A stretch of 59,971 nucleotides of DNA, taken from positions 1-59,971 of the forward strand of contig NZ_RFSK01000038.1 of the NCBI RefSeq assembly GCF_009923995.1, given 5' to 3'. The notes below the pieces were generated by a model. It searched no databases and had not been told where the DNA came from. It was given only the letters and a program-made list of their open reading frames with translations. The position numbers and the translations under genes were made by a program. This document shows, piece by piece, positions 1 through 8,944 of this stretch (position 1 is its first letter; every line of letters starts with the position of its first letter). This DNA is from Janthinobacterium sp. GTDB taxonomy: Bacteria > Pseudomonadota > Gammaproteobacteria > Burkholderiales > Burkholderiaceae_D.

Positions 1-1061
1 CCGTACTGGCCGTGCGCCTCGTCGTTCGGTCCGGCCGCATAGAACAGCGTATTCAAGGGCTGGTTGTTGAGGCCATTGCCGAAGGCGATGCCCCACAGGC
101 CATCGGTCACCAGCGGCGTGCCGTCCGCCTTGAGCAGCGGGCCGCCGGCGGCGCCCGTGTAGGGATCATAGGCGTTGATCCTGCCATCGCCAAAATTGCC
201 GACCAATAGCATGTTGCTGGCCGCGCCGAAATTGGCGGGCGCCAGCGCCATGCCCCAGGGCGCATTCAGGGCGCCGCCGCTCGCCAGCCGCTTGATCAGC
301 GTGCCGCCGCTGTCATACACATTGACGATGCCCAGGCCCGCGCCCGCCTGTTCATCGTCGCCGCTGGCCTGCCGCATGGCATAGGCGACGTAGATGCGCT
401 CGCCGACGGCCTGGATGCCGAACGGCGCATAGCCGGCCGGCAGGCTGGGGTCGCTGAACGCGCCGGGCAAGGCCACCTTGGCGAAGCTGGCGTCGAACAC
501 ATCGACGCGCTGGTTGTGGAAATCGGCCGCATACAGGTAGTTGGCGCCCCCGAAGGTGCTGATGGCCAGGCCCTTGTAGACGCTGCCGCCCGCGCTGCCG
601 TCATACACGACGAGGGCCGTGACGGGGCTGACCGTGGGCGACCAGGCGGCGATGCTGCCGCTCTCGGTGGCGAAGATGAAGGGACTGGGCGCCGTCACGC
701 CATTCTGGCTCAGCTTGAAATCCTGCGTGCCGTTGAAGACGATGCCCGTCGGCCCTGCCGGCGTGCTGACCACCAGCGACTGCGGCACGCCATTGCCGTC
801 GTACAGGGTGGACTTCGCCGTGCCGTTGTCGGCCACCCAGACGAAGCCGCGCGGATTGAAGGCCACGCCCCAGGCGTTGACGAGGTTGGGATCCGTATGC
901 GGGGCAGGCAGCGACGCCGTATCGGATACGAGGCTGGTGGCGGCATAGGTGCTCAGCACGGGTGGCTGGTGGTGATGGTGGCCGCCGCAGGCAAACAGCG
1001 CTGCGGCCAGGATGGCGGCAAGACAGGCGCAGGCAATCGCGCTGGCGTTGTGCGTTTTCAT
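1..1061 (-). CDS. TIGR03118-like beta-propeller lipoprotein (C-terminus cut by window edge)
   Basis: The reading frame opens with ATG at 1061 and stays open to the window edge, so the C-terminus is missing. The first 25 residues are a lipoprotein signal peptide ending in a lipobox (L-F-A-C), followed by GG and a run of four His. The rest has repeated NHL/propeller-like blades with motifs such as LVNAWGVAFNP, WVADNGT, ADFHNQRVDVF and LLVGNFGDGRINAY. This is typical of TIGR03118 family proteins, whose function is unknown. It probably sits in the outer membrane facing the periplasm or cell surface. It is a single gene; 159 bp of featureless DNA separates it from the next gene. The family name is recalled from motif pattern, not searched. 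Confidence 0.8.
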   Translation of the reverse strand, partial: MKTHNASAIACACLAAILAAALFACGGHHHHQPPVLSTYAATSLVSDTASLPAPHTDPNLVNAWGVAFNPRGFVWVADNGTAKSTLYDGNGVPQSLVVSTPAGPTGIVFNGTQDFKLSQNGVTAPSPFIFATESGSIAAWSPTVSPVTALVVYDGSAGGSVYKGLAISTFGGANYLYAADFHNQRVDVFDASFAKVALPGAFSDPSLPAGYAPFGIQAVGERIYVAYAMRQASGDDEQAGAGLGIVNVYDSGGTLIKRLASGGALNAPWGMALAPANFGAASNMLLVGNFGDGRINAYDPYTGAAGGPLLKADGTPLVTDGLWGIAFGNGLNNQPLNTLFYAAGPNDEAHGQY

Positions 1062-1220
1062 GGCATTTCCCTTCTGCGCAATAAGCAGTGTGAGAGGCAG
1101 TGCGAGCAATGAGCAATGCCACGCTGCCTGTCTTCAGGGTATAACCGGGCCAGGGCGGCCGTTTGAGGCATGTCAACAGCAGAGGATATAAATACTGCCG
1201 CCTGGCGGCGGCATGGCCCC

Positions 1221-1985
1221 TCAGGGCACGGTGACGTCGTAGCGCCGGCCCAGTCTTTTCAGCTCGCCGCTGTCGAGCAGGTTATTCAGTTCCTGGTCGA
1301 ACTGCAGGCGCAGCTTGTCGAAGGCAGGCGAACGGGGAAAGGCGAAATAGCCGTTCTGCGTTTCCACGACCCTGGGCAGGGGTTTCACCTGGCGCCCATA
1401 GCCGAGGCGGGCGATGACGGGGTCCGTATTGCGGCGGTTGCTGACGAAGACATCGACGTGGTTGTGTACCAGCATCTTCAAGCCGTTTTCCACGGTGTTG
1501 GCCACGCTGACCTGCAAGCCGGGCCGCACGCGCTCCCAGTCCGCGCCATACGCCCAGCCATTGAGCAGCACCACCCGGCGGCTCTTCAGCACGCTGTAAT
1601 CGCCATCCCAGCCGAAGCTGGCATCCTGGCGCGTGTAGAAAACGATCTGGTCCTGGTAGAACGGTTTCTCGGAAAACGCCATGCTGGCGATGCGCTCGGG
1701 CGACTTGTAGGGACCGATCAGGATATCGGCCTGGCCCTGCACCAGCATGGCCTGGGCGCGCGCCCACGGTACCATGCGAAAGCGCACGGTGTTGCCCGTG
1801 CGCGCCGCCATCAGGCGCAGCAGTTCCACGCCCAGGCCGCCGTAGTCGCCGCTGTCCTGGTATTCGAAGACGCGCTCGAACTGCGCGCCCACGGCCAGCA
1901 GCTCGCGCGCCTGCGCCGGCAGGGAGCAGGCCAGCGCCGAGCCCAGCAGTGCTGCAGCCAGCAGGCGCCGCCCTGCTTCCTTCAT
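1221..1985 (-). CDS. Periplasmic solute-binding protein, SBP_bac_3 family
   Basis: This 254-residue protein has a Sec signal peptide (cleavage near AQA-RE, residue 27). It then shows a family 3 solute-binding fold with motifs such as YGGLGVELLRLMAARTG, QADILIGPYKSPERI and the hinge-region VENGLKMLVHNHVDVFVSN. Such proteins normally bind amino acids for an ABC importer, but no permease or ATPase gene is next to it. It may therefore be a stand-alone periplasmic sensor or use a permease encoded elsewhere. Its ATG overlaps the nadC stop by one base (TGATG), so it is probably translated from the nadA-nadC message. The ligand cannot be told from sequence. Confidence 0.85.
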   Translation of the reverse strand: MKEAGRRLLAAALLGSALACSLPAQARELLAVGAQFERVFEYQDSGDYGGLGVELLRLMAARTGNTVRFRMVPWARAQAMLVQGQADILIGPYKSPERIASMAFSEKPFYQDQIVFYTRQDASFGWDGDYSVLKSRRVVLLNGWAYGADWERVRPGLQVSVANTVENGLKMLVHNHVDVFVSNRRNTDPVIARLGYGRQVKPLPRVVETQNGYFAFPRSPAFDKLRLQFDQELNNLLDSGELKRLGRRYDVTVP

Positions 1986-2851
1986 CAGCCGACGATGCGC
2001 AAGGAGTAATCGGTGGCCCGCACGTCCTTGGTCAGGCTGCCGATCGAGATGCGGTCCACGCCCGTTTCGGCGATGGCGCGCACGGTATCGAAGTTGATGC
2101 CGCCCGACGCTTCCAGCAGGGCGCGGCCCGCCGTCAATGCCACGGCATCGCGCATCATGTCGTTGCTGAAGTTATCCAGCAGCACGGAGACGGCGCCCGC
2201 GTCCAGCGCTTCCTGCAATTGCGCCAGGGTTTCCACCTCGATCTGCACGGGCACGCCCGCGTCGAGGTTGCGCGCATTTTCCAGGGCCTGGCTGACGCCG
2301 CCCGCGGCCGCGATATGGTTTTCCTTGATCAGGATGCCGTCGTACAGGGCCAGGCGCTGGTTCTTGCCGCCGCCCACCCGCACCGCGTACTTCTGCGCCA
2401 GGCGCAGGCCCGGCAAAGTCTTGCGCGTGTCCAGGATGGACGCTTTCGTACCGGCCACCACGTCGACGTACTGGCGCGTGGCCGTGGCCACGGCCGACAG
2501 CAGTTGCAGGAAATTGAGGGCGCTGCGCTCGGCCGTGAGCAAGGCGCGCGCCGGCGCCTCGATCGTGCACACGACGCTGTCGGCCGTCATCATGTCGCCT
2601 TCGGCATATTGCCAAACGATGTCGATGCTGCGGTCCAGGCTTTTCATGATGCCTTCAAACCACGGCGCGCCGCACAGCACGGCCGCTTCGCGCACGATGA
2701 CACGGGCCGTGACGATGTGGTCGGGCGGCACCAGTTCGCCCGTCAGGTCGCACTGGCCCACGTCTTCCAGCAGGGCGGCCAGCAGATTGCCTTCAAACGC
2801 GCGCGCCAGGGCCGGATCGAAGGGAGCGAAAGAATTTACGAGGGTACTCAT
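1985..2851 (-). CDS. nadC: Nicotinate-nucleotide pyrophosphorylase (carboxylating)
   Basis: This 288-residue enzyme converts quinolinate and PRPP to nicotinate mononucleotide, the step after NadA in de novo NAD synthesis, in the cytosol. Length and motifs are those of NadC: the segment around [20 protein letters not shown] and [17 protein letters not shown] carries the phosphoribosyl-binding Arg and Lys residues, and the C-terminal [17 protein letters not shown] is the phosphate-binding barrel end. Its start overlaps the nadA stop by four bases (ATGA) and its stop overlaps the next gene by one base, so the three genes are translationally coupled. No nadB gene is present in the window. Confidence 0.97.
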   Translation of the reverse strand: MSTLVNSFAPFDPALARAFEGNLLAALLEDVGQCDLTGELVPPDHIVTARVIVREAAVLCGAPWFEGIMKSLDRSIDIVWQYAEGDMMTADSVVCTIEAPARALLTAERSALNFLQLLSAVATATRQYVDVVAGTKASILDTRKTLPGLRLAQKYAVRVGGGKNQRLALYDGILIKENHIAAAGGVSQALENARNLDAGVPVQIEVETLAQLQEALDAGAVSVLLDNFSNDMMRDAVALTAGRALLEASGGINFDTVRAIAETGVDRISIGSLTKDVRATDYSLRIVG

Positions 2852-3981
2852 GCTGGACCGATTCCTTGGAACAATGTAGTTTCTTTTGCCAGATCCGCGC
2901 CCGGCTTGAGGCCTGCCTTTTTCGCGGCGGCGAAGTCGAGCATGCGGTTGATGGAGCGCACGGCCAGCTGGCCGACGGCGGGATCGACGTGGATTTCGTT
3001 ATGCATGTTTTCCAGCGTCTGCGCCAGGTTCAGCAAGCCGTTCATGGCCATCCACGGGCAGTGCGCGCAGCTCTTGCACGTGGCGCTGTTGCCGGCCGTG
3101 GGCGCTTCGATGAAGCGTTTTCCAGGCGCGGCCGCGCGCATCTTGTGCAGGATGCCGTTGTCGGTGGCGACAATAAACGTGTCCGTGTCCATGGTTTGCG
3201 CTGCCGCAATCATTTGCGACGTGGAACCCACCATGTCGGCCAGGGCCACCACGTTGGCGGGCGACTCCGGGTGCACGAGCACCTTGGCTTGCGGATACTC
3301 TTCCTTGAGCAGGTCGAGTTCGATGCCCTTGAATTCGTCATGCACGAGGCAGCTACCTTGCCACAGCAGCATGTCGGCGCCCGTTTCCTTCTGGATATAC
3401 GAACCCAGGTGCTTGTCCGGTGCCCACAGGATTTTCTTGCCCTGCGCATGCAGGTGGGCAACGATGTCGAGGCCGATGGAGGATGTGACCATCCAGTCCG
3501 CGCGCGCCTTCACGGCCGCACTGGTGTTGGCATAGACGACGACCGTACGGTCCGGGTGGGCGTCGCAGAAGGCCGTGAATTCGTCCACGGGGCAGCCCAG
3601 GTCGAGCGAACAGGTCGCGTCCAGGTCGGGCATCAATACCGTTTTTTCGGGACTGAGGATCTTCGCCGTTTCGCCCATGAAGCGCACGCCGGCCACGACG
3701 AGCGTCTTGGCCGGATGGTCGCGCCCGAAGCGGGCCATTTCCAGGGAATCGGAGACGCAGCCGCCCGTGGCTTCCGCCAGGTCTTGCAGGTCTGCATCAA
3801 CGTAGTAGTGGGCAACGAGCACGGCTTCGCGCTCGGTCAGCAGGCGCTTGATGCGCGTGATGAGTTCGGCTTTTTCAGCCGGGGACGGCGTCGCTGGCGT
3901 GCGTGCCCAGGCATGGGCAGTGCAGCTGGCTCCGTCTTGTGGATGTTCGTACTCGACGGATTTGATGGCTAAAGTTTGCAT
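2848..3981 (-). CDS. nadA: Quinolinate synthase A
   Basis: NadA condenses iminoaspartate with dihydroxyacetone phosphate to quinolinate using a [4Fe-4S] cluster. The 377-residue length fits the family when translation starts at [11 protein letters not shown]; the frame stays open 39 codons upstream to 4098 but that part looks non-coding. Candidate cluster cysteines are seen in [10 protein letters not shown] (about residues 124-130), LWQGSCLVH and [10 protein letters not shown] near the C-terminus. The [19 protein letters not shown] segment is a family hallmark. It is the first gene of nadA-nadC-solute-binding protein. The ribosome binding site before 3981 is weak. Confidence 0.97.
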   Translation of the reverse strand: MQTLAIKSVEYEHPQDGASCTAHAWARTPATPSPAEKAELITRIKRLLTEREAVLVAHYYVDADLQDLAEATGGCVSDSLEMARFGRDHPAKTLVVAGVRFMGETAKILSPEKTVLMPDLDATCSLDLGCPVDEFTAFCDAHPDRTVVVYANTSAAVKARADWMVTSSIGLDIVAHLHAQGKKILWAPDKHLGSYIQKETGADMLLWQGSCLVHDEFKGIELDLLKEEYPQAKVLVHPESPANVVALADMVGSTSQMIAAAQTMDTDTFIVATDNGILHKMRAAAPGKRFIEAPTAGNSATCKSCAHCPWMAMNGLLNLAQTLENMHNEIHVDPAVGQLAVRSINRMLDFAAAKKAGLKPGADLAKETTLFQGIGPA

Positions 3982-4125
3982 GGCTGTGTCAAACAAAAAC
4001 GGGATAGACCGGCACGAACGCAATGAAGCAGGTGCGCCGGAACGAAAGGACCGCGGCGCGTCGGTGTGGTGCTGCCGGACGGGCGACTGGCGCGCCATCC
4101 GGCATGTACTTTGCCAGGCTAGAGA

Positions 4126-5724
4126 TTAATCAATGCCCTGGCTCTTCAGGTAGTCCTCGTAGTTGCCGCGGTAATCGACCACTTCATCCTCCTTGATCTC
4201 GATGATGCGGTTGGCCAGCGAGGAGACGAATTCGCGGTCATGCGACACGAAGATCAGGGTGCCCGCGTATTTTTCCAGCGCGATGTTCAGCGATTCGATC
4301 GATTCCATGTCCATGTGGTTGGTCGGCTCATCGAGCATCAGCACGTTGTGGCGGCCCAGCATCAGCTTGCCATACATCATGCGGCCCTTCTCACCACCGG
4401 ACAGCACCTTGACGGCCTTCTTGACGTCGTCGCCGCCGAACAGCAGACGGCCCAGGATGGAACGCACGGCCTGGTCGTCGTCGCCCTCTTTCGTCCACTG
4501 GCCGATCCAGTCGGTCAGGTTCGTGTCCTTGGCGAAATCTTCCGTCGGGTCCTGCGGCATGTAGCCCACGTTGGCGTTTTCCGCCCACTTCACGCGGCCC
4601 TGGTCCGGCTGCAGGCCGGCGATGTCGCCCGCGATGCAGCGCAGCATGGTGGTCTTGCCGGCGCCATTGGCGCCGATGATGGCGATGCGCTCGCCCGCTT
4701 CGACCATGATGGAAAAGTTCTTGAACAGCTGGCGGTCGAAGCCTTTCGAGATGTTCTCCACTTCCACTGCCAGGCGGTGCAGTTTCTTCTCGCCGTCGAA
4801 ACGCACGAACGGATAGGCACGCGACGATGGCTTGATGTCGTCGACCTTGATTTTTTCGATCTGCTTGGCGCGCGAGGTGGCCTGGCGGGCCTTGGATTTG
4901 TTCGCGGCGAAGCGGCGCACGAATTCCTGCAGCTCGGCAACTTTGTCTTTCGCTTTCGCGTTGTTGGCCAGCTGCTGGTTGCGCGCCTGGGTCGAGGCGA
5001 ACATGTATTCGTCGTAGTTGCCCGGATAAATCTTCAGGGTACCGTAATCCATGTCGGCCACGTGGGTGCACACCTGGTTCAGGAAGTGGCGGTCATGGGA
5101 AATGATGATCATGGTGGAGTTGCGCTCGTTGAGCACGTCTTCCAGCCAGCGGATGGTGTTGATGTCCAGGTTATTCGTCGGCTCGTCGAGCAGCAGGATG
5201 TCCGGATTCGAGAACAGCGCCTGTGCCAGCAGCACGCGCAGCTTCCAGCCTGGCGAGACATTGCTCATCGGACCTTGATGCAGGTCAATGGCGACACCTG
5301 CACCCAGCAGCAGTTCGCCGGCGCGCGATTCAGCCGTGTAGCCGTCGTACTCGGACACTTTGCCTTCCAGCTCGGCCGCCTTCATGTAGTCCTCGTCCGT
5401 CGCTTCCAGGTTCGCGTAGATCGCATCGCGTTCCTGCATCGCGGCCCACATTTCCGTGTGACCCATCATGACGACGTCGAGCACGCGCATGTCTTCAAAC
5501 GCAAACTGGTCCTGGCGCAGCTTGCCCAGGCGCTCGTTGGTATCGAGCATGACATTGCCGCCCGACGGGTCCAGGTCGCCGCCGAGGATCTTCATGAACG
5601 TCGACTTGCCGCAGCCGTTCGCGCCGATCAAGCCATAGCGGTTGCCGTCGCCGAACTTGACGGAGATATTCTCAAACAATGGCTTGGCGCCAAACTGCAT
5701 CGTAATATTTGCGGTTGAAAGCAT
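4126..5724 (-). CDS. ybiT: ABC-F family ATPase YbiT
   Basis: This 532-residue soluble protein has two ABC ATPase domains and no membrane segments, the layout of ABC-F translation factors that act at the ribosomal E site. The first domain has Walker [10 protein letters not shown] (about residues 34-42), an unusual signature ([15 protein letters not shown]) and Walker [11 protein letters not shown]. The second has [17 protein letters not shown] and [10 protein letters not shown]. The linker holds the basic helical segment [15 protein letters not shown]. The whole protein follows E. coli YbiT closely, including [17 protein letters not shown] at the start. It is transcribed alone from its own promoter. 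Confidence 0.95.
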   Translation of the reverse strand: MLSTANITMQFGAKPLFENISVKFGDGNRYGLIGANGCGKSTFMKILGGDLDPSGGNVMLDTNERLGKLRQDQFAFEDMRVLDVVMMGHTEMWAAMQERDAIYANLEATDEDYMKAAELEGKVSEYDGYTAESRAGELLLGAGVAIDLHQGPMSNVSPGWKLRVLLAQALFSNPDILLLDEPTNNLDINTIRWLEDVLNERNSTMIIISHDRHFLNQVCTHVADMDYGTLKIYPGNYDEYMFASTQARNQQLANNAKAKDKVAELQEFVRRFAANKSKARQATSRAKQIEKIKVDDIKPSSRAYPFVRFDGEKKLHRLAVEVENISKGFDRQLFKNFSIMVEAGERIAIIGANGAGKTTMLRCIAGDIAGLQPDQGRVKWAENANVGYMPQDPTEDFAKDTNLTDWIGQWTKEGDDDQAVRSILGRLLFGGDDVKKAVKVLSGGEKGRMMYGKLMLGRHNVLMLDEPTNHMDMESIESLNIALEKYAGTLIFVSHDREFVSSLANRIIEIKEDEVVDYRGNYEDYLKSQGID

Positions 5725-6100
5725 GTGATATTAGGTCTTTATTCAGTTAAAACAGCTAGTTAGGTACTTTTCTCCCATTATACAGCACCCACCATGAACC
5801 ACTGTATAAGACCCCCTAAAACAATGACTTACAGCGGTATATTCGACGATTTCTAACGCGCAGGCGCTCGAGCTGGCAAACCAAGTAGGGAGGGACAGCA
5901 GCTATCTTAGAATGGTTAATGGATGTGCCATGACGCCCCCTTTCACTGACCGCAGACCGCGCCACTGGCATATTTACAAGCTTCGCAAAGAATGCTGGGT
6001 GGTAAAAAGCGCGACGGCACACTGGCTTTGTTTGCGCTTACACAGGGATGCCACCTACAGCGCGTTTTAACATAGCCTCAGCAATCCTGCGAAAGGCATT
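5725..6100. other. Intergenic region between ybiT and a broken lipoprotein gene
   Basis: Apart from the ybiT promoter nothing is recognisable here. A 68-codon minus-strand open frame (5816-6022) has no ribosome binding site and no family resemblance and is not counted as a gene. Base composition is less GC-rich than the flanks, in keeping with the mobile-DNA scar that follows. Confidence 0.5.
5770..5790 (-). promoter_or_regulatory. Candidate promoter -10 for ybiT
   Basis: Read on the minus strand, a perfect TATAAT lies at 5782-5777, about 50 bases upstream of the ybiT ATG. The -35 region 17 bases further upstream is a poor match to TTGACA. Transcription would start near 5770. Confidence 0.5.
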
Positions 6101-6384
6101 ATGCGATTCTCAGCTGCAATGATCTTCATCTGGTTTTTTCCGGATGCGTAGGTGCGCCGGTAGGTCGCCCGTCTGAACACATCGCTGTTGGCATGAACTG
6201 CTTCGCCCTCGCCGCCCGCTTCTGCACGCCCGCTAGTTACGAGCACCAGGGCGAGTACCTGCAGTTGAACTATGGCAGCGCGGCGGCCGGATGCAAGGTC
6301 ACCTTCCTAGTCGACCAGGCGCAGCGCGTGGTAGGCAAGGCATGCGCTGTACGATATCGGTACGTGCCGCGCCGTGCCTCATAG
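6101..6384 (+). pseudogene. Small lipoprotein gene, frameshifted and cut by a transposase fragment
   Basis: An ATG at 6101 follows a good AAAGG ribosome binding site and encodes MRFSAAMIFIWFF before hitting a stop at 6149. If one T is added to the T6 run at 6134-6139, the frame continues as SGCVGAPVG, completing a lipobox (F-F-S-G-C). It then runs on as a short secreted domain ending QLNYGSAAAGCKVTFLVD...VVGKACA. Near 6345-6360 the sequence changes into the antisense of a transposase, so the original C-terminus may be lost. Two lesions (the one-base shift and the junction) suggest a dead gene, though the shift alone could be a sequencing error. The protein family was not identified. Confidence 0.55.
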
Positions 6385-6731
6385 TTCAGCGGTCCCAGCC
6401 CCTGCGCTTCCTGGCCATTGAAATCGAGTTCGGTAGTGTCCTGGATGCACAGCACGACCGGATGGTCCTGCATGCGTTCGCGGGTGCGTTCCCAATGCAG
6501 AGCCAGGATGCTTTCCCACGACACCTCATCTTTGCCGAGAAAGCGGTAGGCCGCACAGGTTTCGCTCCAACTGTCGCAGGCTTCGGGAATGCTCGCCGTC
6601 GGCTTCCCTGTAAATCGTTCCATCAGTGGTCTCGCTCGTTTGTCGAGGCGAGCATCGCCCAGGTCCGGTCCCGCAAACTCTTGATCCGTCCAGCGGCTCG
6701 TTACCTTGGCCAATACGTCACCCAAAGTCAA
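6270..6731 (-). pseudogene. IS4 family (IS50/Tn5-like) transposase, N-terminal fragment
   Basis: The first ~120 residues match the N-terminal DNA-binding and first catalytic region of Tn5-type transposases: FAGPDLGDARLDKRA, the SWSETCAAYRFL segment, and LCIQDTTELDF, which holds the first Asp of the DDE triad, followed by GLGPLNYEARRGTY. After that the homology stops and the frame reads nonsense to 6270. The second Asp and the Glu are absent, so the fragment cannot be active. A possible IS end lies at 6824-6842, so only the 5' end of the element survives, lying over the broken lipoprotein gene. Confidence 0.8.
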
Positions 6732-6823
6732 AGAGTAAACGGGATCTCGCCAACGTTTACAAGACCCTCGGGTAACTCATTGAATGTTAACGACTTTCTT
6801 GACGGCGCTGGGCCGTGTAGCAG

Positions 6824-6842
6824 ACTTATGTATAACGGTATG
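6824..6842. repeat. Candidate IS50-type terminal inverted repeat (single end)
   Basis: The plus strand reads ACTTATGTATAACGG, matching the Tn5/IS50 inner-to-outer end ACTTGTGTATAAGAG at 11 of the first 12 positions. It sits about 95 bases upstream of the transposase start, where a left end is expected. No matching right end is seen, in agreement with a truncated element. Confidence 0.5.
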
Positions 6843-6843
6843 G

Positions 6844-7215
6844 TTATTCCCTGTACAGAACTTCAACCATATCGCCACGGGCAAGAGCGAAAACTTGATC
6901 CAAACTATCCACCTCGAACTCCGAATAACTTAACTCTAATCCAACCAGCCCAGACGCATTTATCGGGAATGGACTAGACTCCACTTCAATGATTTTTCGG
7001 AGTCCAACAAAGACGTATGCAGCCTTTTGCTCGTTAAGTTCAAGGTGCCCGTCCTCGCTGAGATCTTCGTTTCCCTTGGCGATTTGAATCGCCCTTCCCG
7101 AGGCTTGATCCACATCTTCAGCATCAATTAGATAAACATTTTCATGGACAAGAAACGTATCTTGCTCTTGTCCACGAACCTGGAAGTAAAAAATCGCATG
7201 TGCACAACAAAGCAT
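6844..7215 (-). CDS. Probable immunity protein (DUF4288-like) of the RHS toxin tip
   Basis: The start is set at the ATG at 7215, preceded by GGAGG five bases upstream, giving 123 residues. The protein is acidic and has no signal peptide or membrane segment. Its layout (an N-terminal beta strand with ENVYLIDAEDVDQASGRAIQ, an alpha-helical middle, and YVFVGLRKIIEV followed by LSYSEFEVDS) resembles DUF4288 proteins. Small acidic proteins of this kind lie directly after RHS or contact-dependent toxin ends. Here the gene begins 18 bases after the shifted-frame stop of the toxin, so an immunity role is inferred from position. Confidence 0.6.
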   Translation of the reverse strand: MLCCAHAIFYFQVRGQEQDTFLVHENVYLIDAEDVDQASGRAIQIAKGNEDLSEDGHLELNEQKAAYVFVGLRKIIEVESSPFPINASGLVGLELSYSEFEVDSLDQVFALARGDMVEVLYRE

Positions 7216-7233
7216 AATTGCCTCCAATCAGGA

Positions 7234-7915
7234 TTACGGGCATGTCTTGCGGCTATCTTTGCCCTTGTTCCACTTGCCACGCGCCTTTTCTTCGTTGGTC
7301 AAGCGTTTTCGCTCTTCTGCACTCGTGCGCGGGTCCTTCAGACGCGCTTCAATTTCCGCGTCGGATACTCCAATCAAACCCGTATCCTTGATGTTCTGCG
7401 AGCCCCCCCCTTGGAGAACTTGACGAAGTCTGAAAACCCGTCACCGATTGCGTTGCCTATCGAGGAGAAAACCTTACTTATTGCATCGCGGCAGCCCGAG
7501 GACATGGCGCAACCGACTATCAAAACTCCACCGCCGATCACAATATCATCTGCGATAGCGATTTCCCCCGTAGGGGCTACGTAGCTAATCGGGTTACCCT
7601 CCACATAGGCATTGGTGTTGATGCCGCCAGCCAACCCAATTGGATCGCTCTGTAAATACCGCCCCAGCGAAGCATCATCGTAACGGTGCCAGTTATACCA
7701 CAAGCCAGATTCGGTATCGTAATACTGCCCAGGGAAACCAACATGCATGCCGCCGATATTGTCGACGAATACGGTGCGGTCAAATGCGGCATTTTCGGCA
7801 CGCCAGGCAACGGCGCCAGTCGAACCGGTCAACACTTCCGGACGTCCCAACTTGACGTTGTGGCCGGCGTAGAACTGGCCATCGCGCAGCACGCCAAGCA
7901 TCTCTCCACCTAAAA
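7234..7915 (-). pseudogene. Orphan RHS repeat core tip with C-terminal toxin, frameshifted at a poly-G tract
   Basis: The frame encodes only the last part of an RHS protein: LGRPEVLT, the block [21 protein letters not shown], then [19 protein letters not shown] and [10 protein letters not shown], which marks the core/toxin border. About 45 residues of variable toxin region follow. A run of eight G on the coding strand (C8 at 7403-7410) shifts the frame so that it stops at 7374. With one G fewer it continues for 55 more residues ([20 protein letters not shown]...) to a stop at 7234-7236. That tail has the look of a conserved toxin end. The large 5' part of the rhs gene is missing and there is no native start codon. 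Confidence 0.75.
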
Positions 7916-8017
7916 AATACAAGGGGCAGTGAATGGCAAGAAAATATGATTGCCGCTTTTCCATTTAGCCGCTACGCTGCGGCACACCGCATTTCCAACC
8001 CAGCTGACAGGCATCCC

Positions 8018-8557
8018 TTGAAAAAAATTACCCTTGCCGCCACCGTGGCCGCCATCGTCGTCGCCGCCACCGCCTACGCTTCGCCCTACTACGCCTTGCG
8101 CCAGATCAAGACCGCCCTGGCCGAGCGCAATGCCGACGCGCTGGCCGCCCACGTGGACTTCCCCGCCCTGCGCGCCAGCGTGAAGGCCCAGCTGGAGGCC
8201 GGCATGGCCCGCAGCATCGAGGCCACCGCCGGCAGGGACAACCCCTTCGCCGCCCTGGGCCAGTCCATCGCCGGCGCCATGCTGGGCAAGATGGTCGACG
8301 CCATGGTCTCGCCGGCCGGCGTCGTCGCGCTGGTCAACAAGAGCGCCGTCAGCCCGCAAGCCGATGCGAATGGGGATGCGCCTGCCGATGGCGCGCAGGA
8401 CAAGGCCGACTACTCTGCCGCGTATGCCGGCATCAACAAGTTCGTCGTGCGCGCACGCGATGGCCGCCAGGAAGGCGCGCTGGTCCTGCAGCGCCACGGC
8501 ATATGGACATGGAAACTGAGCGGCATCGAGCTGGCGCCGGCGGTGGCCGGGCAGTAG
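8018..8557 (+). CDS. DUF2939 family protein
   Basis: The best start is a TTG at 8018 (LKKITLAATV...), giving 179 residues that begin with a hydrophobic signal or anchor segment ending near AYA. An ATG at 7946 would add 24 residues that look non-coding and overlap the RHS remnant. The segment SPYYALRQIKTALAERNADALAAHVDFPALRASVKAQL is the hallmark of DUF2939, a family of small periplasmic or membrane-anchored proteins of unknown role. The C-terminus (LQRHGIWTWKLSGIEL) matches the family end. It stands alone. Confidence 0.75.
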   Translation: MKKITLAATVAAIVVAATAYASPYYALRQIKTALAERNADALAAHVDFPALRASVKAQLEAGMARSIEATAGRDNPFAALGQSIAGAMLGKMVDAMVSPAGVVALVNKSAVSPQADANGDAPADGAQDKADYSAAYAGINKFVVRARDGRQEGALVLQRHGIWTWKLSGIELAPAVAGQ

Positions 8558-8944
8558 CAAGGCGGCGGCATGGCGGCCTGCCTCGACAATTACACTGCAG
8601 ACTATCCATGATAATTCTCATAAATAAATATTTATCTGGAGAATTTAATTACCTTGGAAAGGTCTAGTTGCCGCCGCAGCAGCCGCCGGTAAGTTGACAG
8701 CCGATTTACATCGGCGGAAGAAGCCTCGATCCGCACATTTCGCAGATAAGACATGCCATCCTTTTTCCGGCAGCGCACCCACACCGACAGCATGCCCGGG
8801 CGCCACAGCCACGGGCGGTACTCCGCCGGCGTTATTGCTTAAATACCACAGCGTGTATATTGGCGAGAAATTTGTAAAAAATATATACCACAATACCAAC
8901 TTGCAGTTACCGAACTGAGCCAAATCCATCCATAAGGAGCTCAT
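8558..8944. other. 387-bp intergenic region with an AT-rich hairpin
   Basis: No gene is seen. At 8613-8645 there is an interrupted palindrome (arms AATTCTC and GAGAATT, with an inner TAAATA/TATTTA pairing) in a local AT-rich patch. The last bases hold a strong AAGGAG ribosome binding site for the next gene. Confidence 0.5.

Noticed and set aside
5816..6022. 68-codon minus-strand open frame
   Set aside because: No ribosome binding site, no recognisable composition or family, and it lies in the promoter region next to a mobile-element scar.
8609..8623. Possible Fur box (TGATAATTCTCATAA)
   Set aside because: Only the first half matches the consensus and no iron gene follows; it is more likely part of the AT-rich hairpin.
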